A stretch of DNA of 64,000 nucleotides from Pseudobutyrivibrio ruminis (GCA_015057315.1 SVER01000007.1:47896-111895), one strand, 5' to 3'. Shown: positions 1 to 9,280, counted from the first letter of the stretch. Notes: a model not told the origin generated them from the sequence alone. Numbers and translations are program-made.

Positions 1-969
1 GATATTACTCTACCTGATTTTAAAATCTGGTTAGAAGATAAGGTAGCTAAGAATAAAGAAAAAGGGGTAGATTATCGAGAAAACATTGTAAATAATGCTA
101 AAGCATTAATGAAAAATGATATAAATACTGTGCCAAATACATTATTTATGGTGACAGCTTATAAATTTGGTGTTGGAAGCGCTCTTTCTATTTTGGATCG
201 TTTGTCAAAATCCTGTGAGGAAGGTAAAGAAAAATCCTTAGTTACCAAAAATCAGCTCAATCAGATTGCCCAGGCCGATATTTCAAAGGGGCTTCCTGAA
301 ATAACTACTGACAAAAATATAAATAGTATTATAAATCAATCTTTGACATATTACTTTAGAAATGGTGGCTTGAATCATCCTCGGGGAACAATGCTGTTGA
401 ACTTAGTTGAAAAATTGTCACTAAATTCTGAGCAGCATGGGTTTGTAGAGGCTCTTAAAAAGCTAAATGAGCCTGCAAAGCTTCTTGATGAAAAATGTGG
501 TGAATTAGCAGAAGCCTTTGTCAAAGACCCTAATGCAAAAATATCTGAGGAAGATATGAAGTACATTCAGGATAGGTATATTGAAACAAAAATTAATAAG
601 CTTATATGTGGCAGGTTAGAGAAATATGTTAACAATAACGATATAACCTCATCTTCTTTAAGTAGCAAAGATTTTAGCTTGATAACCTATTATTTTCGTG
701 ATAATAAGAAAGCTTATAACAACTTAGTAGAGCAAGTAAAGTCAGAATTCAAAGAATCGTTTTTTGAAGACAATCAGTTAAAGAATGTTTTATTTGAAAT
801 ATATAAGGAAACAAATGAAATTCCAAGAAATCTTAGAACTAGTATGGAAAATGCTTTACAAGGTGTGAAAAAGCAAGTTGATGAGCCTCAAGCTGTAGCT
901 GCAAAAGTAAACGAGAAAACTGTACTAGAGGTTAAAAATCCAGTGAATAATGGAGTGGCACCTGTATAA
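1..969 (+). CDS. Unknown protein, 5' end outside the window
   Basis: The frame is open from base 1 and ends at TAA 967-969, so the visible 322 codons are the C-terminal part of a longer gene; the first in-frame ATG at 109 has no ribosome site and is probably internal. The product is hydrophilic, helical and rich in Lys, Asn and Glu, with no signal peptide or membrane segment in the visible part. Its tail (about the last 30 residues) is Ala/Val/Pro-rich and looks disordered. I recognise no domain. It lies 17 bp upstream of the first PP2C phosphatase gene and is probably co-transcribed with it. Its composition resembles the two other large unknown proteins at 4180 and 9281, so it may belong to the same accessory set, but that is inference only. 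Confidence 0.7.
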   Translation, partial: DITLPDFKIWLEDKVAKNKEKGVDYRENIVNNAKALMKNDINTVPNTLFMVTAYKFGVGSALSILDRLSKSCEEGKEKSLVTKNQLNQIAQADISKGLPEITTDKNINSIINQSLTYYFRNGGLNHPRGTMLLNLVEKLSLNSEQHGFVEALKKLNEPAKLLDEKCGELAEAFVKDPNAKISEEDMKYIQDRYIETKINKLICGRLEKYVNNNDITSSSLSSKDFSLITYYFRDNKKAYNNLVEQVKSEFKESFFEDNQLKNVLFEIYKETNEIPRNLRTSMENALQGVKKQVDEPQAVAAKVNEKTVLEVKNPVNNGVAPV

Positions 970-986
970 AATTCGGTGGAGGCGTT

Positions 987-2522
987 ATGGGTGAAGCAGA
1001 AAGCAAAAAGGAAATATTTGACGTAAGTATAAGAACAGTACTGTTTTTATGTCTTGCTCTGCTTGTTCAAATTATAGCAATTAAGAAAGGAACTGAAGGT
1101 GTAAATCCATTTTTTATTATAAATATAAGCTCTGATGTTACATGTATGCTTGTGGGATATGTGCTGATAATAGGCTTATATATGGATAGGCAAAAGATAG
1201 GAACCACTACCAGATATTTAGCTGGACTGGTTCTATCTGCCTATGCAGCTTTATTTAGCGATGCTATAGCTTGGATTGTTCAAGATGAACCAGACTATAT
1301 AACAATTAATTATGCAACAAACACTGTTTATTACATTGCAGTTATCTTTGAGGCAATATACTTTTGGCAATATACCTTGACCTATCTAAAGGTAAAAAAT
1401 AGAAGAATAAATATAATGAATAAGCTCTTAAATGTGGGCTTTGCTATTAGCTTATTACTGATTTTTCTAAATTTACATTTTGGATTTTATTTTACTGTTA
1501 ACAGTAATGGAACCTATATACGAAGTCCATTGTGCGAGCTGTCAATGGTATATTCTTTTCTTGCAATAATTCTTTCATTAACAATAGTTATTATTGAAAG
1601 AAAGCAGTTACAGCCTCTTCAGATTGTTGCATTCTTTTTGTATGCATCAGGACCTATTATGGTTTCTGTTGTTAGTATATTTTTGTTTGGCTTATCCTTG
1701 AATCCATCTGCTTCTATGATGTCTATTTTACTTATGTACTGCGCACTGAATGTAACAGAAGGAGATAAAAAAGCGATTCAGGATAATGAGGTAAATATTG
1801 CCTCCAGGATGCAGGAAAATATTTTGCCAAAGGCTTTTCCTTATTTACCGGAACGTAAGGAATTTGATATATATGCAATCATGAAACCAGCCAAGGAGGT
1901 TGGCGGGGATTTCTATGATTTCTTTATGGTGGACGACAGTCATTTAGCACTTGTTATTGCAGATGTTTCCGGCAAGGGAATACCCGCAGCATTGTTTATG
2001 ATGACCAGCCGTACCCTGATAAAAAACAGAGTACAGGCAGGGGATGACCTTGCAAAGGCTATGGGTGAAATAAACAATCAGCTTATTGAGGGCAATGGGG
2101 CAGACCTTTTTATTACTGTATGGATTGGGGTAATAGATTTAAATACAGGTTGGGTGAAGGCAGTAAATGCCGGACACGAATATCCAGCCATTCGAAAGGC
2201 TAACGGAGATTATCAAATCATTAAAGATAAGCATTCTTTAGCAGTTGCTATGTTTGAGGATGTTACCTTTGATGTTACAGATTTTCAAATGCAGCCAGGG
2301 GATAGCATATTTGTCTATACAGACGGGGTTACTGAATCAATGGACGAAAATGACAATCTATTTGGAAAGGAACGTTTGATTCAGGCTCTTAATCGACATC
2401 CTGATTGTAACCCTAAGGAAGCAATTGATAGTGTGTTAAATGCCATTGCAGTTTTTGTAGATGGAGCAAAGCAATTTGACGATACAACAATGCTTTGTGT
2501 GACTTATTTTGGTGTGGAGTAG
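987..2522 (+). CDS. Membrane SpoIIE/RsbU-type PP2C serine phosphatase, copy 1
   Basis: A 511-aa protein. The N-terminal 250 residues hold about seven hydrophobic segments. They are followed by a short linker and a C-terminal PP2C/SpoIIE phosphatase domain (about residues 265-511). Visible metal-site motifs are VGGDFYDFF (Asp near residue 308), ADVSGKGIPAALFM, NAGHEYP, TDGVTES and the terminal DDTTM. Family members remove phosphate from STAS-type anti-anti-sigma factors or similar regulators in response to a signal sensed by the N-terminal module. No STAS protein or anti-sigma kinase is encoded in the window, so the target is unknown. The start at 987 has a GGTGGAGG ribosome site. The next gene is a close paralogue starting 30 bp downstream, indicating a tandem duplication. 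Confidence 0.9.
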   Translation: MGEAESKKEIFDVSIRTVLFLCLALLVQIIAIKKGTEGVNPFFIINISSDVTCMLVGYVLIIGLYMDRQKIGTTTRYLAGLVLSAYAALFSDAIAWIVQDEPDYITINYATNTVYYIAVIFEAIYFWQYTLTYLKVKNRRINIMNKLLNVGFAISLLLIFLNLHFGFYFTVNSNGTYIRSPLCELSMVYSFLAIILSLTIVIIERKQLQPLQIVAFFLYASGPIMVSVVSIFLFGLSLNPSASMMSILLMYCALNVTEGDKKAIQDNEVNIASRMQENILPKAFPYLPERKEFDIYAIMKPAKEVGGDFYDFFMVDDSHLALVIADVSGKGIPAALFMMTSRTLIKNRVQAGDDLAKAMGEINNQLIEGNGADLFITVWIGVIDLNTGWVKAVNAGHEYPAIRKANGDYQIIKDKHSLAVAMFEDVTFDVTDFQMQPGDSIFVYTDGVTESMDENDNLFGKERLIQALNRHPDCNPKEAIDSVLNAIAVFVDGAKQFDDTTMLCVTYFGVE

Positions 2523-2551
2523 CACAAAAATATGTGCAGTTGGAGGAAATT

Positions 2552-4084
2552 ATGCCAAAGGCCTTAATCAGAAAGAAATTATGGATTGCTGTAGTTGGGA
2601 CAGTCATTTCTTTGGGACTGACTATTTTTGTGTCTCAGTTTGCCTATCATATCGGGTTTGAAAATCTGCCTCCTATTTCTGTTATCAATATCACCCTTGA
2701 TATAGTTGGAATGTTAATTGCTGTTATAACAATGATAGGGCTATATCTCGACAAAAGAAAGACAGGAACAACTACCAGGTATTTAGCAGGTATAATCATT
2801 ATCACTTATATCATGCTTCTAACAGATTCTATTGAATATATAATGGATGGAATAACAGAGTATCGCTCCTTTAATATGTTTGTTACCGTATTATATTATA
2901 TGACTATTCCGGCCGAGGGCGTTATGTTCTGGCATTATACGATAAATTATCTTAAGATGCAAAAGAAAAGGCTTCACAAACTAAACTGTGTGATTGAAGC
3001 ATTTTTTCTACTTGCTTTAATAATCAGACTTCTAAATATCAAGTATCCTATCTATTTTTACATCAACGAAATGGGGGAGTATCATAGAACTCCATATTAT
3101 GCAATTTCAAAGGTATTCTTTTTGGCCATTAGTACACTTACTTTAGTGGTAATTATGTCAAAGAGAAAACAGTTTAGGTTTATTCAACTAATAGCTGTAT
3201 TTATTTATGCTATTGGGCCTATTGCAATAGGTATTATTACTATAACCCAACATTACATTTCTGCCACACCAATAGTGACAATGATTGCTACCCTTTTTAT
3301 GTATTGTTTTCTAAATGTTACCCAGGGGCGAGAACATGCAGTTGCCGAGCATGAAATGTCCATTGCTGCGTCGATTCAGGAAAATGTTCTTCCAAAGGCT
3401 TTTCCATATTTGCCAGATAGAAAGGAATTTGAACTGTATGCTGTTATGAAGCCTGCCAAGGAAGTGGGCGGGGACTTTTATGACTTTTTCATGGTAGATG
3501 ATAATCAATTGGCACTTGTTATTGCTGATGTTTCCGGTAAGGGAATACCTGCGGCTTTGTTTATGATGACCAGCCGTACGCTTATCAAAAACAGAATGCA
3601 GGCAGGTGGTGATTTGGCTAATATTATGTGTGATATTAACAATCAGCTGTGCGAAGGTAATATTGCTGATTTGTTTATTACTGTGTGGGTTGCAGTAATC
3701 GATTTGCAAACAGGTCATGGTATAGCCATAAATGCTGGACATGAAAATCCTATTATAAGGCGAGGAAATGGTGAGTATGAAAGCGTATTTTATAAGCATG
3801 ACCTAGCTATTGCTATGGTTCCTGATGCTAAGTTTCATAAGCGTGAATTTGAACTTAACCCGGGAGATAGGATATTTGTATTTACAGATGGTGTAACAGA
3901 GGCTATGAATCTTCAAGAAGAATTGTTTGGTAGCAAGCGCCTGCTTGCAGTTCTTAATGCTAATAAATCCTGTTCTCCAAAGGGCTCAATAGAAAAAGTC
4001 TATAGTGCTGTAGAAAGCTTTATGGATGGAACAGAGCAATTTGATGATACAACCATGCTTTGTGTTGACTATAACGGTTTGTAA
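2552..4084 (+). CDS. Membrane SpoIIE/RsbU-type PP2C serine phosphatase, copy 2
   Basis: A 510-aa paralogue of the preceding gene with the same layout: about seven N-terminal membrane segments, then a PP2C/SpoIIE domain with VGGDFYDFF, ADVSGKGIPAALFM, NAGHENP, TDGVTEA and DDTTM. The phosphatase halves are much more alike than the membrane halves, which suggests that the two copies sense different inputs but act on similar targets. I chose ATG 2552 because GGAGG sits at 2542-2546; an in-frame ATG at 2495 overlaps the upstream gene and has no ribosome site. The catalytic metal-binding aspartates all appear present, so it should be active. No partner anti-sigma or STAS gene is visible nearby. Confidence 0.9.
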   Translation: MPKALIRKKLWIAVVGTVISLGLTIFVSQFAYHIGFENLPPISVINITLDIVGMLIAVITMIGLYLDKRKTGTTTRYLAGIIIITYIMLLTDSIEYIMDGITEYRSFNMFVTVLYYMTIPAEGVMFWHYTINYLKMQKKRLHKLNCVIEAFFLLALIIRLLNIKYPIYFYINEMGEYHRTPYYAISKVFFLAISTLTLVVIMSKRKQFRFIQLIAVFIYAIGPIAIGIITITQHYISATPIVTMIATLFMYCFLNVTQGREHAVAEHEMSIAASIQENVLPKAFPYLPDRKEFELYAVMKPAKEVGGDFYDFFMVDDNQLALVIADVSGKGIPAALFMMTSRTLIKNRMQAGGDLANIMCDINNQLCEGNIADLFITVWVAVIDLQTGHGIAINAGHENPIIRRGNGEYESVFYKHDLAIAMVPDAKFHKREFELNPGDRIFVFTDGVTEAMNLQEELFGSKRLLAVLNANKSCSPKGSIEKVYSAVESFMDGTEQFDDTTMLCVDYNGL

Positions 4085-4179
4085 TGTGGTGCTTCTCGAT
4101 TTTATTTCACAAAAAAATCATAAAGATAAAACATTTATAATTTATTATGAAACCACATTTTATAATGGGGGGTAAGAGT

Positions 4180-7100
4180 ATGCAACAACATTATAATTAT
4201 AAAGATGTAAAGTGGAAAGAACTAAAAACACAATCTGAAAAGAATGTTCAACAAGAACAAAATATTGGATTAAACCTGCAACAGAATATGAATATGCAGG
4301 AGAATGTTGCTGCAAACAAAGAATCTGCTGTTGATTTTGATAAGAAACTGGTTAACAAGAAAATTTTGGATGAATTTAAAGAAGTTGCAGTTAAAGTAGG
4401 CCAAACAGGGGATGATCTACTTAACCTATTGAAAACTGGTAAAGAGGATACAGCTGCAGGAATGCAGCTGTTTGATGCAATTGATAATGTTAAAAGTATT
4501 TTTAATAGTTATAAAGAGGCGGATGTTTTAAAAGAAGCTAATAAAGAAGACAATAAACAAGAAGAGAACAGGCAAGTGGATTATGATAAAATTACCATAG
4601 GAACTATTGTAGAAGCTATGGTACGTCTTTCTGAGTGTTCAAACGCTTATTATGATACTCATCGTGGCAAAAAATTCTTCAGTAATAATAGGCGCAAACA
4701 ATTGGCAAAGGATTTTGTTAAGACATCTAACAGCTTTTTTGTGAAAACCAATCTAGTTATGGGGAAGCCTAAGAACAGTCCGGCTGTGCCTCCTGTTAAT
4801 ACATTAAAAAATAATTATCTACATAATAAAAAACTAGTGGACAAAAGGCTGGAAAAGCTCGCAGATGTTTACAAACAATGGGGAAAGAAATTAGGGGAAG
4901 AAGAGTGTAATGAAAGACAACGAATTGAAAAGAAAAGAAATCTATTTAAACCCTATGAAAACGATATTTTAATGTATCGGTCTGTCCGTAAAGTAGGCGA
5001 TAATAAACTGATAGATAAAATCCTTAATGTATATGATGAATATCGTATGAAGGATGATATGCTTAATCGCTTAGAAAAGGTTCAAGATATTAAAGATAAA
5101 CTTAGTGATCCTGTGGCGGAGTATCTTAAAGAGGAAGAGGCTAGGGAAAATGAAAGAGATAGGGAAGTAACTCTGTCTAATGAGCAGATGGACGCAGATC
5201 TAACAGATGAACAGCTAAGGGGAATTGAGGAATGTGATAAATTCTTCCTTAGGAATTTTCAAAACAAGGGTGTTTTTGGCTCAGTTGTAGGTATAAGAAA
5301 TCAGCATGATGAGATTATTAGCAAGCTTATGTCTATGTCTAAGCGTGAGAGGATGTTTATATATTATTTAATAGAGACTAGTGCAAGACACAAACCTCAG
5401 ATATATGATGTATATGCATCTCAGTTTGAATATGTTCCTAATTATAGTGAGCTGCGGGGTAAGATAAAGAAGACTCCTTTTAAAGTGATTTCTCACATGA
5501 CAGGCAATTATGTAAATATGTATAAACTAACGGAAGCTATGCAAATTGTCCGTGATTATAAGGGAGTGTTAGAAACTACTGCAACTATTAAACAAGATGT
5601 TGCAAAGGCACAACAAAAGCGTGCACAACAGAAAGCGGAAGAGGATAGTGGTGCCTTAGTATTCCGAAATGAAGAAGAAAGAGTAAAAAATTTAATAGAT
5701 GGTAGAAAGAATCTTCTTTCTGAGTTTATACTGGCAAACATAGAATATAAGAAATGTTTAGAAAAAGCTCTTAAAAATAAGAAGAAAAGTATAGCTCCCC
5801 AACTTAAAAATGAACTTACAATAGCCGGAAAACGCTGCGAAGCAGTAAGAAAAGAGCTTTTCGCGGCTGATGATGAATTAAAGCATGTTAAGGTTGTGGC
5901 AGATGAGAATGCCAATGCCAACGCAAACGCAAATGCCAACGCTAATGCCAATGCTAACGCTAATGCAAATGCCAACGCTAATGAAGAAGTAAAATATGAT
6001 TCAGAACTTAAATTATCTAATTCATCAGCCCCTCATACAACTAATTATAAAGAATTTACGAGTTATACTAAGGAAACCTTAAAATGGTCTAAAGATGCGA
6101 ATAAAATTAGTTCTAAGGTTCTTAAAGAATTTGGCCAAAGCTGGGGGCTTAGTGAAAGTGGACTAAAAGATTATAAATATGGTGCCAGTATTACTGGAGA
6201 TGCGCTTACAGTATTTAGTTCCCTGCTTTCTGCTGTGTGCGGTTTTTCGGATCTAGCTAAGAACCATGCTAATATGCACTGGGGAGATTTTTTCTCTACT
6301 ATTGTAAGTTCAACAAATAGTGTGGGAACTACAGGACTTAGTGTTGCTAAAATAACTGATACAGGAGTGCAAATATTCAAAGGGACCACAGAGACCATGG
6401 CCACTGGGGTTCTTAAAAATATAGGTACTGCCACTGCTGCTGTTTCATTAGGAGTTAATGGTTATAAAGCAATTTCTGGAGGAATTGATTATTTTTATAA
6501 TTGTACCAATGCTCAAAAGGCGTTTGACAAGAAAGAGAAAAAACATAGAGACACTATTACACAACTTGAAGGAAAGCAAGATAAAACCGAGGCTGAACAA
6601 AAACAGCTTGCTAAGCTTAAGCGAGAAAAAAGATACGACCAGAGTATGGCAAAACTCGTTGAAAAGCTTGGTAAACTTAAGGTTATGACAGCTACTGCTA
6701 ATACTGTGATTAGTGGTTTGGCCTTAGCCAGCAATTTTGTACCTGGAATAGGACAAGCATTTATGGCAGTATTTTTGTTGGCTGGTGGTATTGGCGTATC
6801 CATAAGTGAAGCAAAGCGGCTGCGAGGTATTCGAAAAGAATTGTTCGATGACTTCATGGAAATGGGCAAAGTATCTCAGCAAGCAGACACTCTTTTGCAA
6901 ACGAAGAAGCGTACAATTTATAAGAAAGATAAATATGATGAAAATCTTAGAAGAAAAATGGCGGCTGTTGCAGGCTATGCAGACATGAATTCAGCGGCAG
7001 ACCAGATTTGCAAAAAATTTGGAAGTTATGTATATAATAAATTATTCGCTTCCGTTGATGATGGAGGGGCTGAAGCTGAAGAAAAGAAGGCTTATATACA

Positions 7101-7188
7101 AATGGTAAAGGCATTGGGCTTGCCGTATGATAGTAAGAAGAAGATTCCACAAGAACATGTTATAGCAAGAAAACTCGCAGGTAAATAA
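4180..7188 (+). CDS. Large unknown protein with an (Asn-Ala) tract and hydrophobic C-terminal segments
   Basis: A 1002-aa protein that I do not recognise. Residues 1-580 are charged, helical and coiled-coil-like. A 25-residue run alternating Asn and Ala (bases 5908-5982) separates this from a different C-terminal half. That half contains Gly/Ala/Val-rich hydrophobic stretches, near ASITGDALTVFSSLLSAV and SGLALASNFVPGIGQAFMAV, resembling membrane-inserting helices of secreted toxins or effectors. There is no Sec signal. ATG 4180 is preferred over 4147 because a GGGGGG ribosome site lies at 4167-4172. The next gene starts 15 bp later and resembles a YbjN/CesT-type chaperone, so an effector plus dedicated chaperone is plausible. 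Function is inference; only gene reality, the tract and the hydrophobic segments are direct observations. Confidence 0.85.
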   Translation: MQQHYNYKDVKWKELKTQSEKNVQQEQNIGLNLQQNMNMQENVAANKESAVDFDKKLVNKKILDEFKEVAVKVGQTGDDLLNLLKTGKEDTAAGMQLFDAIDNVKSIFNSYKEADVLKEANKEDNKQEENRQVDYDKITIGTIVEAMVRLSECSNAYYDTHRGKKFFSNNRRKQLAKDFVKTSNSFFVKTNLVMGKPKNSPAVPPVNTLKNNYLHNKKLVDKRLEKLADVYKQWGKKLGEEECNERQRIEKKRNLFKPYENDILMYRSVRKVGDNKLIDKILNVYDEYRMKDDMLNRLEKVQDIKDKLSDPVAEYLKEEEARENERDREVTLSNEQMDADLTDEQLRGIEECDKFFLRNFQNKGVFGSVVGIRNQHDEIISKLMSMSKRERMFIYYLIETSARHKPQIYDVYASQFEYVPNYSELRGKIKKTPFKVISHMTGNYVNMYKLTEAMQIVRDYKGVLETTATIKQDVAKAQQKRAQQKAEEDSGALVFRNEEERVKNLIDGRKNLLSEFILANIEYKKCLEKALKNKKKSIAPQLKNELTIAGKRCEAVRKELFAADDELKHVKVVADENANANANANANANANANANANANANEEVKYDSELKLSNSSAPHTTNYKEFTSYTKETLKWSKDANKISSKVLKEFGQSWGLSESGLKDYKYGASITGDALTVFSSLLSAVCGFSDLAKNHANMHWGDFFSTIVSSTNSVGTTGLSVAKITDTGVQIFKGTTETMATGVLKNIGTATAAVSLGVNGYKAISGGIDYFYNCTNAQKAFDKKEKKHRDTITQLEGKQDKTEAEQKQLAKLKREKRYDQSMAKLVEKLGKLKVMTATANTVISGLALASNFVPGIGQAFMAVFLLAGGIGVSISEAKRLRGIRKELFDDFMEMGKVSQQADTLLQTKKRTIYKKDKYDENLRRKMAAVAGYADMNSAADQICKKFGSYVYNKLFASVDDGGAEAEEKKAYIQMVKALGLPYDSKKKIPQEHVIARKLAGK
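5908..5982 (+). repeat. In-frame hexanucleotide repeat encoding Asn-Ala units
   Basis: Twelve AAY-GCN codon pairs plus a final Asn codon. Both codons vary synonymously from unit to unit (AAT/AAC, GCC/GCA/GCT), so this is not a recent pure slippage tract; the protein sequence seems to be what is kept. It probably forms a flexible linker between the coiled-coil half and the hydrophobic half of the protein. Confidence 0.9.
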
Positions 7189-7203
7189 TAAGGAGGATAA
7201 AAA

Positions 7204-7752
7204 ATGAACGTCAAAGAATTGGAAAAGATGAGACATGAGATATTAGTGCAGATTTTGGATGATTTGACAGAAGAATTTTTTGCAGCCAATCTTAGCGAGA
7301 AGGAAAAAGAGGAAGATGTGGAGGTATTAAGGGTTATTTTTGATGACATGGGCTATGAAACTGGGTTAGATGCTATGGGTGAGTATGCATTTTTGCCAAT
7401 TCATACCACAGAGGATGAAGTACAGTATTTTTCTTCTGCTATTATCATTGCGGACACTATCGAAAAGCAGAATCTTCCTAAGCTATATGAGGCTATGTCA
7501 ATTCTTAATTTCTATATGCAATGTGGCGCTTATTGTATAGACAAGGATAAACAGGTATTGGCATATAAGCTGACAACACCACTGCCTATAGGTCTTTCTA
7601 AGGAGGATTTGTATCAGCAGGTAAATATATGCATGGGTAATTCGGTTGCTGTTACAGATCAGTATTGCGATTTAATACTTCGTGTTAATGAGGGCTCACT
7701 TGATATTCCGGATATGCTTAATGAGCTTGGTATCTATGAAGAAAATTCTTAA
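7204..7752 (+). CDS. YbjN/type III-chaperone-like small protein
   Basis: A 182-aa acidic soluble protein with a clear AAGGAGG ribosome site 15 bp after the stop of the 1002-aa gene. The pattern of a beta-rich N-terminal half, a central helix (LYEAMSILNFYM), a strand pair (CIDKDKQVLAYKLTTPL) and a closing helix starting at SKEDLYQQV resembles the YbjN family, whose fold is that of CesT-type secretion chaperones. The match is by pattern only. Its position directly after the large protein suggests that it binds or escorts it. It could alternatively be an immunity or regulatory partner. No enzyme motif is visible. Confidence 0.7.
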   Translation: MNVKELEKMRHEILVQILDDLTEEFFAANLSEKEKEEDVEVLRVIFDDMGYETGLDAMGEYAFLPIHTTEDEVQYFSSAIIIADTIEKQNLPKLYEAMSILNFYMQCGAYCIDKDKQVLAYKLTTPLPIGLSKEDLYQQVNICMGNSVAVTDQYCDLILRVNEGSLDIPDMLNELGIYEENS

Positions 7753-7791
7753 ATCTAATATACATAGTAAAAATGATTAGGTTACCTATTC

Positions 7792-7856
7792 ATCCTCCCA
7801 TCTACTTGTGGTAAAATAACCATTAGTAAGCTCTTAGTAGCAAATGATGGGAGGAT
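7792..7856 (+). promoter_or_regulatory. Inverted repeat that can hide the pfp ribosome site
   Basis: ATCCTCCCATC (7792-7802) is the exact reverse complement of GATGGGAGGAT (7846-7856), and the right arm contains the GGGAGG ribosome site of the phosphofructokinase gene (ATG 7862). If transcription starts upstream of 7792, the mRNA could sequester its own ribosome site. A TAAAAT at 7812-7817 could be a -10 box; if it is the only promoter, the left arm would not be transcribed. Confidence 0.45.
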
Positions 7857-7861
7857 ATATC

Positions 7862-9073
7862 ATGGGTAACGCAATTGTCGCACAGTCAGGTGGTCCTACT
7901 GTTGCAATTAATGCCAGCCTTGCTGGAGTCATCGAGGGAGCACTTGCTTCAAAATACGATAATATCTACGGTTCCTTAAATGGAATCCTCGGTATCAAAG
8001 ATGATAATGTCATCGACCTTGGCAAAATCGCTAATTCAGATCCAAATTTTATCAAACAACTTAAGACAACACCTGCTATGTTTTTAGGTTCATGTCGTTT
8101 CAAGCTACCTAGTGTAGAATCAAATGACCCTATCTACAAGCATCTCTTTGAGCAGTTCGATAGATACAATATCGACGCATTTTTCTATATCGGCGGAAAC
8201 GATTCTATGGATACCGTTGATAAGCTTTCTGCTTATGCAAAGCAAATCGATTCACATATCAGATTTATTGGAGTCCCTAAAACAATTGATAATGACCTTT
8301 GTGTAACTGACCATACACCTGGTTTTGGTTCAGCTGCTAAATACATTGCCACTACCACAATGGAAGTAGTGTACGACGCTAAGATTTACAATTCTCCTAG
8401 CGTAACTATTATCGAGGTAATGGGACGTGATGCAGGTTGGCTTACAGCAGCTACTTCCCTTGCAAGAAATGAATATTGTGCAGGTCCGGATTTAATATAT
8501 TTACCTGAGGTACCTTTTAATACTGAGATTTTTGTTAACGATTTGTCTCGCCTTCTTAAGGAAAAGACTAATATCGTAGTTGCTGTTTCAGAAGGAATCA
8601 GAGATGCAGCAGGAGAGTACATTTCTGCATCTACAGGCACACTTGATAACTTTGGACATGCTCAGCTTTCCGGGGCAGGCAAGACTCTTGAATATCTTGT
8701 TAAGGATCGCCTTGGCTGCAAGTGCCGCTCTATCGAGGTAAATGTATTGCAGCGTGCAGCAGCTCACATCAGTTCTCTTACAGATATCTTAGAATCTGTA
8801 GAGCTTGGTAAGAATGGTGTTAAGTTCGCTGAAGAGGGTGTAACTGGTGCTATGGTAATACTGAAGCGCACAAGCAATGAGCCATATACTGTAGAATACG
8901 ATTATGCTAAGATTCATGATATTGCAAACGAGGCCAAGGAAGTGCCTAAGGAGTGGATTAATTCATCACATAATTGGGTAACAGAGGAAATGATAGAATA
9001 CTTAAAGCCACTTGTTCTTGGTGAGCCAAAGCTTGAATATGAAAATGGTCTTCCAGTGTATGTAACTATGTAA
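7862..9073 (+). CDS. pfp: Pyrophosphate-dependent 6-phosphofructokinase
   Basis: A 403-aa cytoplasmic enzyme of glycolysis that phosphorylates fructose 6-phosphate using pyrophosphate, reversibly. Visible motifs are SGGPTVAINASLAG at the N-terminus, GGNDSMDT with Asp114, PKTIDND (Lys140, Asp143, Asp145) and MGRDAGWLTA. In this family Asp at the GGD-type position instead of Gly disfavours ATP and favours pyrophosphate, and the Lys before TID fits the same class. The length matches the family. ATG 7862 is chosen over 7844 because GGGAGG lies at 7850-7854. It is preceded by a possible ribosome-site hairpin and followed by a terminator, so it is probably a single-gene unit. It is functionally unrelated to the unknown genes around it. 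Confidence 0.92.
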   Translation: MGNAIVAQSGGPTVAINASLAGVIEGALASKYDNIYGSLNGILGIKDDNVIDLGKIANSDPNFIKQLKTTPAMFLGSCRFKLPSVESNDPIYKHLFEQFDRYNIDAFFYIGGNDSMDTVDKLSAYAKQIDSHIRFIGVPKTIDNDLCVTDHTPGFGSAAKYIATTTMEVVYDAKIYNSPSVTIIEVMGRDAGWLTAATSLARNEYCAGPDLIYLPEVPFNTEIFVNDLSRLLKEKTNIVVAVSEGIRDAAGEYISASTGTLDNFGHAQLSGAGKTLEYLVKDRLGCKCRSIEVNVLQRAAAHISSLTDILESVELGKNGVKFAEEGVTGAMVILKRTSNEPYTVEYDYAKIHDIANEAKEVPKEWINSSHNWVTEEMIEYLKPLVLGEPKLEYENGLPVYVTM

Positions 9074-9088
9074 AATAATTAATTAACA

Positions 9089-9124
9089 GAGTCAGTAGGT
9101 TTTTATACTTGCTGGCTCTTTTTA
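9089..9124 (+). terminator. Rho-independent terminator after pfp
   Basis: An 11-bp stem with G-U pairs (9089-9099 with 9108-9118) is followed by a T-run at 9119-9123. Confidence 0.8.
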
Positions 9125-9166
9125 GTACCATAAAAGTGTAGTTGTTAGAGAGTAATTAACTCTGAC

Positions 9167-9198
9167 ATCTGCACTTATTTTGATTGCAGATTTTTATT
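9167..9198 (+). terminator. Possible second terminator hairpin
   Basis: ATCTGCA (9167-9173) pairs with TGCAGAT (9185-9191), followed by TTTTATTG. It is weaker than the hairpin at 9089 and could be a backup terminator or a leader structure for the next gene. The rest of this 208-bp gap is AT-rich and I could not identify a convincing promoter in it. Confidence 0.4.
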
Positions 9199-9280
9199 GT
9201 TAGCTGCAACTATTTTTATATTGGCAAGGTATTTAGTATATAGGTTCAATCTATAGGAGAGGGTTTAGAGAGGTGATAAT

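Noticed and set aside
3311..3799. 162-aa open frame on the minus strand inside the second phosphatase gene
   Set aside because: It is an antisense shadow of a well-supported PP2C gene, with no ribosome site and no recognisable protein features.
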